Positions 47,994 to 59,448 of a DNA stretch of 64,000 nucleotides are shown here, one piece after another; position 1 is the stretch's first letter, and each line of letters starts with the position of its first letter. Source of the DNA: Pyrrhosoma nymphula (taxonomy: Eukaryota; Arthropoda; Insecta; Odonata; Coenagrionidae). The position numbers and the translations under genes are program-made. The notes beneath the pieces are model-generated. The model searched no databases and was not told the origin of the DNA. It saw only the letters and a program-made list of their open reading frames with translations. The DNA lies in contig OY754334.1 in the NCBI GenBank assembly GCA_963573305.1, positions 30,559,614-30,623,613 of the forward strand. Reading direction: 5' to 3'.

Positions 47994-48520
47994 TTAAGGT
48001 AGCCAGATACGGTAATCGTGGGTCATTGAGTGAACGTTTTAATATTATTTTAAGTAAGCCGAAAAAAACACTAGTATGTACTGCATTTCACATCCGTTTA
48101 TGCGTTGGAACTCATTACACCGACAGTAATGAAAATAATACAAGAATTAAATTTAAAAGCATGCTATGTTTAGAGTTTTCGGCGCTGTATTAAAAATGCA
48201 GAGGAAATTATATTGAAATTTTTCTTTTCGAATATTGGACTCGGCGTGACACCTTAATATTTGTTAGTAACAATTATAATCATGTGAAGTGTATTATTTA
48301 GCGTTTAGAAGAAAATCTTTCCATATGTAGTCGAATTATTACGAAAATATACGCCATGTGCCATAAGACTACGTATTAAAATACCATCGAATTTCCAAGA
48401 AACAAAATCGGTATGAAGCAAATTCGTGTACTTTTGTAAAGAGATATTTATAATCAAAACACGAAGGCGACTTTTCGCACAAATCTGTAAATAAACAAAA
48501 AGCGTTAAAACCACCTTAAA
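47994..48520 (+). mobile_element. Family C TIR element (copy C2)
   Basis: It starts TTAAGGTAGCC. The reverse complement of its end is TTTAAGGTGGTTTTAACG. At 527 bp it is uninterrupted and is the reference for the split copy at 7449-8619. Non-coding. Confidence 0.75.
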
Positions 48521-48885
48521 ATTATATTCTCCGTGTCACCCAGATACCAGATCTGAATATTTCAAGTTATCTGAGCTTAGTCTGTAGCTTCCGAGTTTCT
48601 TAGCGGCTCCCAATGTATCTAGCTCCTTCTTTAATGAAGGATATACTCGTAAATTACGAAGATTAATGCTCCGAATTAGATTAGGGACTACTTTCTCGCA
48701 TTTATTTATGCTTTCCCGTAGTCATCGATTTAATTCTCCGCTCCGCACCTCTTGATTTCGACTGAGCGTTGTAAATATTCATTCTGGCTAGTGCGTTAAG
48801 GAAATGTCTCCCGTGTTATAAAATGGCCTTTAGATGACCGAAGTGGGATCCCGTTTCCCGCTGATCTGTCCTTGAGTTCTCGTTC

Positions 48886-49010
48886 TGATGACGGAAGGAA
48901 TTCCACGTCGCCCGCGACCGCATTCATGCATATTGCCCGTCGTTACTGGAATAGGCGGAGATCATATTATGTGGGGATATCCACATAGATTGAAATTATC
49001 TCGAAATCTC
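48886..49010 (+). repeat. Dispersed repeat, family L (copy 1)
   Basis: GCATTCATGCATATTGCCCG, then GTTACTGGAA, GATATCCACATAGATTGAAATT aligns with 50755-50870 in the same orientation. Unclassified. Confidence 0.5.
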
Positions 49011-49499
49011 CCAGCGTTCGCGTATCGTTGTGTGTGTTACAGCTTACATGCAGTCCTCATATTTCCTCGAGCAGTACCTACAATTGACGAACGTTTTTGC
49101 GGAACCAATAGTAGGCAGTGTACAGTATTGTTGAGCGGATGTTTATGGGCTAGGGATATACACTAGTTTTCGAGTAAATATGCCAGGAAATGAGAGATAT
49201 AAAAGCACTTGGGTATCTTTTAATCATCTCAGAATCCATCGCTCGACAACAGGCAATACATTTAGAAGTATCCCTGGTGAATAAGGACATGCTGGTATCA
49301 TCAGGTAGGCACTATGCATAGGACGATATGGTATTCATATGTAACGCCACAAATGCATTGCCTAGTGTATTAAGTGAATGATGATTGCATGGATTTATTG
49401 ACGTTATTAATTATTTACTGTCGCAGTGTATATCTATACTACGGTATAGACATACTACGGTAGATCAGATCATGAGTAAAACAAATTAGGGAACTAGAC

Positions 49500-49960
49500 T
49501 GCAGAACGGACAGATTTAAAATGTCATTTTTCCCACGAAATTTTTTATCTAGGTTTGTCGTTAGGTAGTGTAGCTCTAAGTGGTAGTAGTACTCCTAATA
49601 CTTGAATCCTTATCTGTTACCTAGTACATACTAACAGCACGCCTTGCATGTTTTCTACATAGGTCTTGAGTCTCTGTCCATCTGTGTAGTTGTAGAATGC
49701 ATTTATGTTGACGGTCTCTCTCCATTGTGATGACATCTGTAGTGTAGTAGTGCATACTTGTGAGGCTTCGTCTCGTGACAAGCATTAGCGATTTATGCTA
49801 ATGCATAATTAGTCATAGTTATGCATTATTATTATATGCTAATGCATAATTAGTCACACTAACTCTAGGGTATAGTGTAATGCATGTTGGTGAATACTCA
49901 CCCCCTGCCACACACCCCTGAGGTGGCTTGCAGGGTATTTTGTAGATGTAGATATCTTTG
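49500..49960 (+). repeat. Probable non-LTR retroelement 3' end
   Basis: It ends GGTGAATACTCACCCCCTGC, then CCCTGAGGTGGCTTGCAGGG and TATTTTGTAGATGTAGATAT. I recall closely similar tails (GGTGGCTTGC.GGGTATT followed by TGTAGA repeats) at the 3' ends of insect non-LTR elements. No reverse-transcriptase sequence precedes it. A short internal inverted/direct ATGCATAATTAGTCA repeat occurs at 49801-49856. Confidence 0.45.
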
Positions 49961-50754
49961 TTGGAGAAATTGCCTCTTCGTGAATCAAGAATGGTTTTAT
50001 TAGATTCCCCTCTAATTATGTGCTTTTATTTTGATGCAAAGAACCATATGCAAGAAGAGGCACATTATCTTTATAAATATGATTTGTAGGTCACACACCT
50101 GGACCTCATCAATCTGATAAAAGCGTTATTTCTGAGATGAACGTAGTTGAGTTGAGAATATAGCTTTTCAAATGTTTTATTGCGCTATGATTTTGCGTGC
50201 CGATTACAGTGAAAGTGCCATTATTTATTGATGTCGGTGTTTATTGCAAGATACATAAAAATAGTGTTTGAAGTATTCTTTGCTAGGTGGGGGGAGTGAG
50301 AATCGATAAAGTTGAAATTTAATTGATGCAATATAAAACTACAAAGCACTGTGATAATATTGCTAAATGTAATCCTGAAAATAATTTTTCTTAAGCTTTT
50401 AATTTTTAATGTTAATTCTTTCTTTCGTAAGTTTCCCTATTCAAGCAATGTTTATCTCATAATTTCTTTATTATTTAATCAAAGAATGATGTCAATAGGA
50501 TTTTAATTTTTGTGACGCAGAATCCTCTCTACCGAAAGTGATATTTTGCTGCTAAAAGCATTTGCTTAAAATATGTTTACTCGCTGGAATTAATGAGAAT
50601 GGGCTGAAGATTGCATTTTAGAGGTTATTTTCACTAAACTAAGAAATACGATCTTTTGATATAATGCATTTATCAGTAGAATTTCTGGTAGGAGTTGCAG
50701 ACATTTTGCATTAACGTGTATTTAGTTGTACGAAAGCGCCAACGCTTGGAGCCT

Positions 50755-50880
50755 TTGAATGGAATCAACAACGTGTGCGAATACATTCATATTGCCCGCT
50801 GTCAATGGAAACAACGGGGATGATATGTGGATGTCCGGATGGATTGAAATTCTTAATAAAAAAATCTCCATTGTGCTCTG
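50755..50880 (+). repeat. Dispersed repeat, family L (copy 2)
   Basis: Diverged copy of 48886-49010 (GCGAATACATTCATATTGCC, GGATGTCCGGATGGATTGAA). Confidence 0.5.
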
Positions 50881-51280
50881 TGGATTGTTTCTTTCTGATG
50901 AGCTTGCACGTAAACATCGTATTTTCTTGAGGATTCGAATGCGCATTCCCTGTATATGAGCCAAATAATGGGCAGTGAATGAGAGCGCATTTGTTGAAGC
51001 AGGAAAGGATGGAAATTATAAGATATAGCGTATAGAAATGGACTAGTTTTAAAGACCTGCTCGCACGATGCATGCTTAAATGCGTGCTTAAATGCGTGCA
51101 CCTTGCGAGTATAAATGCCTAGCAATAGAACAGGATAAATTGCGGACATGTGCTCGCGCATTCGCGTAAGTTGCCTTGTTTGCACGATGCAATTTCTTTG
51201 ATTAACATCCGTTAACATGCACAAATAGATCCATGCATCCCTTGTGAAAATGTGCATTAAATGGGAGTAACAAATTTGAG

Positions 51281-52260
51281 TATTTACGCCGTATCTGGTC
51301 TCCCATGTTGTTTGCGGTCTACAATAGTACTATACGTGTTCGAATTAGTAGAATAATTAAAAACGTTTCAATTGAATAATTACTTTTATGAGTGCAATAT
51401 TTTAAACAGATGTATTATAACCAAAAGAAAACGTTTTAGGATCTCAGTATAAAATTGTTTGTTTTGAATAACAATTTGGTTCTATAAACTGCTTTCATAT
51501 GTTGTAACAATGCGTTTCTCCCCTCGATCTCTTCTTGTATAAAATTTGGTTACTTCCTCACATGCATGGCTCAGTGGAAGTTCGAGGTCATATTCTGTTT
51601 CTTCTTATTTTTATGGGAACTCCGTTTTATAGGTCGTTTTTTCGGTTCGAATGATTTCGTGGAATTTCTTCGCAAGCATGCCAATCACAGTCAGGGTCAT
51701 TGAAATTATGTTCTTGTTCGTTTCCATGAACTATGCAATAATATAAACTCATATTTCTGTCAACAGTGCAACAATACAACCGTGTGTTTCTATCAACACA
51801 GTGAAAATACAATGTTCTTTCCATGTAGGAGAATAGCATTTCCTGTAGATCGCATATACGACATCTTGATTTTGGCTTTAGACCGCATACCTACGGCAAG
51901 AATAGCAAAAATCTTTTTTGGGATTGACAAAAAAACCTTTTTCTTTATCAATATCTTCGCTAAGTACTAATTGGGAGCAAATCGTCATAGAGGTGCCATG
52001 CATTTTCTTCGGTTGATTAATTTAGTAGAATTCATTCTCCAGCATATCAAAAATTGCATGCAGGGTCAAGTATATTTATGTTTCTTTAAACAATGCAACA
52101 GTACGGACACATGTTTATATCAAAATCGCAACAATACAGTCGCCTGTTTCTATCAACAGCGTAAAAATATGTCATGTTGTATTTCAGAGAATAGAATTCC
52201 CTGTAAACTGCATATATGGCATATAGATTTCAGCGTTAGACCGGATTTACAGCATATATT
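51281..52260 (+). mobile_element. Family D elements, two adjacent copies (D3, D4)
   Basis: The left part (GTTGTTTGCGGTCTACAATA) matches D1. The subrepeat units start at 51719, 51752 and 51785 in the first copy and at 52079, 52112 and 52145 in the second, with exact 33-bp spacing in both. Each block is followed by a degraded ATCGCATA.ACGACAT or CTGCATATATGGCAT terminus. The second copy lacks the left half. The open frames here (51627-51839 minus, 51971-52336 plus) are read-through of the 11-codon repeat. Confidence 0.75.
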
Positions 52261-52721
52261 CCAAAAATTCGATTTGGTGTTGACAAACAAACCCTTCTCT
52301 CTCTCTAGCTCTCCGTTTTGTATTAATGGCATTTAGAGAATGCCAGCGACCCAGCGTTAGAGGCATTGCGTCCTCTTCCTTATCGCCATTTCGCATTAGC
52401 GAGGAATGCGTTGGGGTCGTGGTTTTCGCGTCGCCTTGAGCTAATCTCTGCGCTCGTTGTGTTGTCAAGACGACTTCGTACTTCTTCTAAGAGAGCTCTC
52501 ACTCTTTCTCCAGGAGCCATCATCCTTGTATCGCGCCGCGCTTCTTTTTTGTTTCTTGCGCATCTTCAACTCCCGTATGTTTACGCCCGGCATCACGCTC
52601 CGTCGCGTTCGCGTGAAAAGATATACCTATCTTTTCTCTCCTTTTGAAAGGCGTCTCGGAACTATTCCTGCTAGTCAATTCTTCCTCAATTGCTTGTTTT
52701 GCTTCAACTCGTTTGCCTCTA

Positions 52722-53108
52722 AGGGGGTTCAATCTTAAAATATCTTAAATGTCATTTAATTCATACTGTGGCTTCTACGAAAACGTGTCCTTCATCTGAT
52801 ATCAACAGCGAAATGCTACCTTTCCACGCTATTTCTATCGCAAATCGAACTTGAAATTACGTGGTGTTAAATACGAGAATGAGAAAATCACGAAAAAATA
52901 GTATTTTTCTAAAAAAAACATAAATACCATTTTCACGAACAACTGTTTATTAGAAGTGACAACTCCCGGGAAATCGAATAAAAATAAAATATGCCCACCA
53001 AACTGCCTTTTTTTGTTTTTAGCTAATAACTGCGCTATAATTGAAGTCCAAATGCGGTAATTCTATAGAATGGCGCTGAAGTCGGCTCCTATGACTATAA
53101 AAAAGCTT
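52722..53108 (+). mobile_element. Family A element, 3'-truncated (copy A5)
   Basis: It matches A3 from TTAAATGTCATTTAATTCATAC through GCTATTTCTATCGCAAAT, TTGAAATTACGTGGTGTTAA, AATAAAATATGCCCACC, AATGCGGTAATTC and AAGTCGGCTCC. It stops near 53108 without the distal terminus, and the proximal GGTGGTTCC is damaged. Confidence 0.8.
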
Positions 53109-53633
53109 TTGTTAATGGTGTATTCTGGGAATGCGGTGTTATTCCGAGAATTAGTGACGTAGCAGGGCGACGCTTAATCTGTTTACGCATTTAAATACGA
53201 GTGAAATGTTCATTGTTTTGGTGGTGGTCTAGCCCCTTGACGTGACGCATCCGTTAAAAGTAAAAGCCTTTTGCTGAATTCATGCTCGCATCATCTAGCC
53301 ACCAGTAGTGATTATCTGCCTCTATTAGATGTCGTCAGCACAAGATAGCACGCATAGCGTGTAAGGCGGTGGGTGAGGTCGTGATCTGGGTTACGTTATG
53401 TTGCGTGATGGTTACTGAGAGTAGCCGAAGTGTTGCGCAACGCAGTCTCTTTCCGATATTGCCAGGAAGAACGGACGAATCGCCTGTCTGGTTTAGGCTT
53501 CAGGTGTTTAGTGGTAGCGAATCATTGTGGAAGTTTGCGCAGAAGGCCCATTTTAGTGCCTTTGAACTGACTCCTCACGGGAGAGAGTAACGTAGTCTCC
53601 ACATTTTGTTCTCCACTCCATAGTTTGACATAC

Positions 53634-54003
53634 CAGGGGGGTTATTTTGTAATCTCACTTTTGTGGGAATACGTAATAAAATGTGGAAAATTACGTCATT
53701 TTTCGTACTTCAACTCCGCCACCCATGCGGCGTGACCATCTTCGGCTCTCAAGTGGTGAACTGCCGGTCTTTTTTATTTTATTCATCCGCTCTTTCGACT
53801 CTTGATCCGTATCTTTCGACTTATGATCCGTTTAATTTGGCTCCGCATTTCACTATTTCCATCTCACCTGTCGTAAGGAACGTGAAATGGAGCCACCATC
53901 GGACCTTGGCCGATCGTGAGCCAATCATTAAGAGAGCGAAACGGATCTCCCGCCTTCCCGCAAAGAGTCGTTAAAAAGGTGAGATTACAAAATAACCCCC
54001 CTG
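53634..54003 (+). mobile_element. Family H TIR element (copy H2)
   Basis: The 25-bp terminal inverted repeat CAGGGGGGTTATTTTGTAAT plus CTCAC is perfect at both ends. It is 370 bp, inverted relative to 11343-11713. The open frame 53663-53974 spans most of it, but the equivalent frame in H1 is broken, so coding is not supported. Confidence 0.88.
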
Positions 54004-57000
54004 AGTTCTCAAGGTCGCATAACTTCATTGCCAACTTTAAATTGATCGATCCGTTATTCAAATCAACTTTCTAGCTCTCCTGTGGCTCTTAATACAATTG
54101 TTTGGATGGGCTTCTCCGATGGGTTGCAGACAATGTCAGCGTATTCTGATCCAGCTTAGTTAGGATTTAAAAAATTGCCGCGAAATTCGGTGTTGACATT
54201 TCCCCGCCCTCTCCAGTGAAATGCAGTCATGTTTGGTAGCGTTGACTACCATATGGTGTCTCTAATCCCCTCTGCTCCTCAGCCGACCTTTTCCACATGA
54301 GCCTTCCCTTCCTAAAACGGCCTATTTCGCGCGGTCGACTGTCACTATGTTACTATAGTCCGCTCCAAATTTAGTTGACAGTTATGGAGATGTCCTATGT
54401 AGATTCTCTTCCTGTGTTAACCTCCTTATGGCCGAAGGTGCGATGTTGCCAGTAGCATCAGGGAATGTAACTTAGTATCAATGCCGTGTGCTTACTGCAA
54501 CTCTAGGAGTCTTCCAATATGCAATTATTATTCCCTGAAATAACTTAATTAAATATCCATTTAAAATAAAAACTTTTCTACTTTTCCACACTTTAAAGTG
54601 TGGAAAAGTACAAAGTTTTTAAAACTAAAAATGGATGTCCATCACTTCCACGAAGCCAAGCCTGAAACAATCAAACTTAATGAAAGTTAGTGCGGTGTTG
54701 GAAATTGTTGCCTACCTGGTCGGGAGGTAAGCACGTGGAGCGTAAGTTTGGCAACAGTATTCTCCATAAGGCCCATGCTGTCAACTTAATGTGGTACGCT
54801 CTATATTACACTATAAAATCGTTCAACATAGGGATAGTTGAAATGTAATCGATATGAGCGTGTGCCGATATTTCTCTTCCGATTATCCCTTTATAATTAT
54901 CGTATTTGATATTATGTTTCCGGATTTTGGAACATGCCCATAATTTTGTTTTGGTACTAATTGATTTGATACGGAACATTGATCCAGTTTTTTAGGAAAT
55001 AATTTGATACTAGGATAGGAATGTTTACCAAATATTATAAAGAGTATATAGTTAATATTTAAATGGCTTGCTTGTACTATAACTGGTATAATAGTTTTTA
55101 TTCAATGGTAGTATAGTGTTGGATGAATATGGGTATGGTAATGCGGACATCAGGCAAAGGCATGCACTCACTGATCGAAGAAGTATTCATTAAAAGATGA
55201 GGTGAAACCATTGACGGGGATACTAAATCTATGACGTATAAGAAGTTTTAATTTTTACATCAGCTCTTCTAATGCTGGCAAGCCCTTGATTTTGTTCCGG
55301 TAATATTATATCATAGTATCAATAGTCTCCTGCTATTCTGCTAATACTAAAATACACAGAAAGACACTCAATAGGTCTTCCATTCTAGTTACAGTGGTCG
55401 ACTATACCTTTCAATACATTAAAAGAAAATACTGAGTTGAATAGTCTTTTCCGGCGTATTAATGCCGGTTCCATGCAATCAAAGCTTGGAAGAGAGCTGT
55501 CAATCAACGAGCTCATCTAACGATTCAACTGTAGATGCCATAATATCTCCGCTAAAAATTAAGTTGGGAAAGCAATTTTCGTCTGAGCAGAAATAAAATT
55601 GAAATTGCTAAATGTTTTTATTCAATTTATTTATTTATCTTCCATAAAAATAAATAAGTAATCCCACAACGTAATTTCTAAAGTAAGGTAAAAGGCTATC
55701 GGTGTAAGAGCTAGTTTTCATGCAACCGTGCCAACCTTTTTATCATGTAACCAATGATTCCAAGGGTGATGGATATGAATGTGTCGCAGCATCCCATTCT
55801 AATTCTGCCCAAGCTAAAATCAGATATTCACCTTCGGAAAAGTTAAGTTATCGCTTAATTGAAATCAACCAATGACTTTTGTACGCTGTATCTCCGTAAT
55901 ATTTCTGTATTTTTCTCGATATTAAGAAGTGCATTTCAAAATGTAGCTCACTCAGTAATGTGATATTTATTTTTATGGATGTGGAGATGTACATTTTAAA
56001 ATGTAGGTCAGTACCACTTCAATGAATTATTGCCATCGAAATAAAACCTAAAGATCGTTGCGTCGAGGGAGGCCACGGTTCAAAAATCGAAAGTCCTTCT
56101 GATATATAGTCCTTCTTATACGGACCGACCTATACAAGAAAATGGGTGCTTTTCTCGACCTCCCAAGTGTTGCATTATTTAATACTATCGACAAAGCGTC
56201 CTTAAAATATACGACGAGGTTTCCTCTTTTCGCACGGTTTATTTTTCTTTTATCGTTTGTGTTCGGGAGAAAGGTCGGTTTTTTCGGACGTACCTTGAAA
56301 AGATGTACGCGACATTGTAAACTTTAATAAAACACTCCGGAGCCATAAAAAAACACCATTTCTTCCTTCGATGTTTCTTTAGTCAGCTCGTCCTATCTTC
56401 CCCACTCTTCACTTTCTTTCCCGAGCAGTTCTCCCTATCTCTTTCTGTCTTTTTGAAAGTTTCTTTATTTCTGAGGGTATATACAGTTTTGCTTACCCCT
56501 CTTCATTCATCTGTGTGAAGGTTTTCATTTTACATACATAAAAGTTGTAGAATTTTACATTAGGTTCGATTTGGTATAGGTTTTTAACACGTTTCATATA
56601 TCAAAATTTTCATAATTCGGAATTTGGAAATGAGTAATAGCTCTTCTTTACATTTAGAAATCTCATTACTAGGGTAAAATTGTTTGCATTATTTCAATTA
56701 TCTTTCATTTCATATTTGCATATACTTAGTTGTAAAATTTATCAATCTCATAGGTTTTTTTTACTTATGTTTCATTTGTCGAAGGTATTACAATTAAGAA
56801 TTTGGAAATAAGTTATAGCACTTGTTTACATTTTGAAATCTCATTAAGTAAGATCTTTTCATTCAAGGTGTTGGAGTTATCACGGATCAGAACACATTGG
56901 TAGCATTCTTGTAGGATCACAATGGTCACGGCCGAATGTTTTGTGTATAGTTACCGCGAATTTGTTCCTAATATGCTTATTCAATAAATATTTTTTTACC

Positions 57001-57499
57001 ACAGAGTAATTAGAAACTTTGCATTATTCAAGTTTGACGCCTTAACGGAAAATTAGTACAACAGCAACAATCGCCGATACGATTATCGAACTTCTTTAAT
57101 TGTTAAGCGTACGTCAACAATGCTCTCTATCTGTTTTGAAGGTCTCGTCAACAATCGTCTCTATCTGAGACGAATGGAAAGCAGATGCGCTGTTGTGTTG
57201 CGATGTGAGTAGGAAACTAGAGCGAATGGAAAACTCTCATTTTCTAAGGTTGAGTTTACCCTGGCATGTTACTTCCGCAACTTTTTTCTGCAAGGGCTTG
57301 CGTTGGATTTTACTCTGGCGAAAAACTTTTCACAAGTTTGTGCATACCGAGATTGGTTGCCGTATACTTTAGTAATAATGCGCTTCTGCAAACTTCTAAA
57401 AGTTTTGTTAGCGGACTTGCAGAACCGTTTACACCTGCAAGTTACGTTGAAAGGCGCTTGCTGCAAGGAGCTTGTGTAATAAATTTGTCAAACCCACGT

Positions 57500-57500
<1 letters not shown>
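54004..57500. other. No gene recognised; hammerhead-family tail at 54.58-54.69 kb
   Basis: At 54580-54690 a short CTTTTCCACACTTTAAAGTG fold-back is followed by the CACTTCCACGAAGCCAAGCC flank shared with 33540-33575. The rest is AT-rich without supported genes. Confidence 0.5.

Positions 57501-57533
<33 letters not shown>
57501..57533 (+). repeat. (TAA)11 microsatellite, insertion target
   Basis: A perfect run of eleven TAA units directly precedes the 5' end of the retrotransposon. The Bombyx Dong element of the R4 clade is known to insert into TAA repeats, so this run is probably the target and not part of the element. Confidence 0.9.
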
Positions 57534-57535
<2 letters not shown>

Positions 57536-57536
57536 C

Positions 57537-57625
57537 GGTACTGGGGTAAAACTGGGGTACGGAAGCCGGACCACCAGCCTCCACGTGGCGTACCTGGTAA
57601 CGGCTCTTGCCGGCTAATGGTGGAC
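57537..57625 (+). ncRNA. HDV-like self-cleaving ribozyme at the retrotransposon 5' end
   Basis: A nested double pseudoknot can be drawn. P1 is GGGUAC (57555-57560) with GUACCU (57590-57595). P2 is CCACC (57571-57575) with GGUGG (57619-57623). P3 is GCC (57577-57579) with GGC (57587-57589), and L3 is UCCACGU. J1.1/4 is GGUAAC, whose GG can pair with CC of L3 as P1.1. P4 is GGC-UCUU-GCC (57602-57611). The joining strand GGCUAAU carries the expected catalytic C in the position of GGCGAAU in HDV RNA. J1/2 is long, as in R2 ribozymes. GGUAC at 57537-57541 is an alternative P1 strand that would place cleavage nearly at the TAA junction. HDV-like ribozymes are established at the 5' ends of R2 and several other non-LTR clades. 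Confidence 0.75.
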
Positions 57626-57990
57626 GTCTGCGTGTGGGGCTAACCACCCCACACGTTGTAAAACTGGTTCCAAAAAGGAATTCTGAGAAAGCCACCCACA
57701 ACCGGCCCCTCTCGGATGGGGGCCCTAGTGAAGTTGGGAGTGGCAACACGAATAACACCGTTACGGGAGCCCGGATGCAGTGGACGGAAACCCTAAGGGG
57801 CGACCTCCTCGCATGCCATGCTGCCAGCGAGCCCGAACGCAGGGGGTATATGGCAAGGATGCACTCTTTGTGGTGTGAGATGCATCCAGAGCACGACCAC
57901 CTATCGCAGCAGAATCTGCGCGATTATGCCAACCACCTGCGAAAAAAGGAAACTCTCCACCAACCGCCAGTTCAGAGGAACACACCACCG
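57601..57990 (+). CDS. Dong/R4 element ORF, N-terminal part (before the Transib insertion)
   Basis: The frame is open from just after a TAA at 57598. The first in-frame ATG is at 57775. The upstream stretch lies partly inside the ribozyme fold, and initiation at or near such ribozymes has been proposed for this kind of element, so the start is uncertain. From the ATG it reads MQWTETLRGDLLACHAASEP, then RRGYMARMHSLWCEMHPEH and LSQQNLRDYANHLRKK. This is the conserved N-terminal segment of R4/Dong-type proteins. No zinc-finger cysteine/histidine cluster is visible. After 57990 the frame enters the Transib and stops at 58012-58014, so the natural product is cut here. Confidence 0.8.
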
Positions 57991-59338
57991 CACGTAGGAG
58001 TATTTGCACTCTAAAACCCGTCAGAAGTCAAAATTTCCAAATTAAGTTTAAATCATTTCAAACGTTTTAATCTTCAAGGTCAATAACCAGTCCTTCTATT
58101 GGCAGCCAATGCCTTCCCCTCCGCTCACGCCTATTGTTGCATAGTCAGTTGGAACACAGACATAGTCAGAAACGAGTGTACTTGTTCGTGCGCTCTCGTG
58201 TTTGAAATTTGTTTATCTCGATATTGTGGTTGAGCTCAGATAAAAAACATCTATTGAATATGGAAGTGGAAGCTATGTGTTCTTTGTCTTACTATTTAAT
58301 TTTATTGTTTCATTGTTTAAATTGTAGGTTTATAGACGGTAATTATATGGGTATTTTTTTACGTCAAAATAATGATATATCAATGTTTTTATCTATGTGT
58401 CGGGTCTTGTCGAGCTAAATTTCGTTTACAGACATAAAATATAGACTATTGGCAATTGTTTAACACAATAAAATTGTCCGCCTTCATCCGCCATTTTGTT
58501 TTTTATTCATTCAAAGTTAACGCAACGCAAAGATTTTCTCAGATGCATTTTGCAGACACCATGAAAATGTCATAAAGAAGAGAAATTTAGCAAGATATAT
58601 GATTTAAAACTCATTTAACTCGTAAATAGGATTAGTATCTTTCATTTCCTGCCCAAATATTTACATATTCATTGTGATTTTTAAGATGGTAACCGAAATT
58701 GAGAAAATATTAATAATTTGAAAAAAAGTATTTTTTAAATACATTTTTTCATTTTCAAAGATAAGAAAATATTTCTTTAGATAACAATTTTCGACAATTT
58801 TGTATTTTTTTGATATTGCTATAATTATTTTTATATCTCATTATTTAGTAAAGGTATTAAATGTTAAGTGACAGCGTTACATTGGCTCGCTCATTAATGA
58901 CTCTCGCCAATGATAAGCGCTGGCATTTATTTATCGGGGAAAATAATCAATCTCACCAACTTAAACATAAATATCCCTCCATAAATGTATTTAAAAGGTT
59001 AATCTCCCGAAAAAACATGGATGGAAGTCTTTTTACTGGAATAGGCGAGTTAACAATTAAGTTGCAACAGAGTTGCTAAATTGGGATGAACTCCACGAAT
59101 TCATTGATTGTTGACCGTGCTAATTAAAGTTCATTGTTTAGGAAGCCTATTAAACTCATTAATACGTCATGCTTTAACAAACAGCTACATTATTAATGTC
59201 ATACCTGCTTAGTAGTCGATGCAATCTGGATTTAAATAATTTAAGATTGTTCATAACATTGTAATACTTTCTGGTGAGAGCACGCCTTACAAGTTAACTT
59301 TTGCAGAATATGTCGATACCCCATCCAAAAAAAAAACG

Positions 59339-59357
59339 CTGGGGTGTCTGGGACACC
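59339..59357 (+). repeat. Short hairpin inside Transib
   Basis: GGGGTGTC-TGG-GACACCCC forms an 8-bp perfect stem with a three-base loop, about 90 bp before the transposase start. The GC-rich stem stands out in AT-rich DNA. It could be a terminator-like or regulatory structure, or chance; no function is assigned. Confidence 0.5.
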
Positions 59358-59448
59358 CCGTGCGAGTCACGCCGGATTAAATGTTAAATTTGTTAAACTA
59401 TTGCAATATAGCAATTTTTCGTTTATTCTCCAGTAGATTCTTTGGAAA

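Noticed and set aside
53663..53974. 103-codon frame inside family H
   Set aside because: The second H copy at 11343-11713 does not keep the frame, so it is not a conserved gene.
57429..57758. 109-codon minus-strand frame across the TAA run
   Set aside because: It contains a poly-Leu run from the microsatellite and lies antisense to the retrotransposon 5' end.
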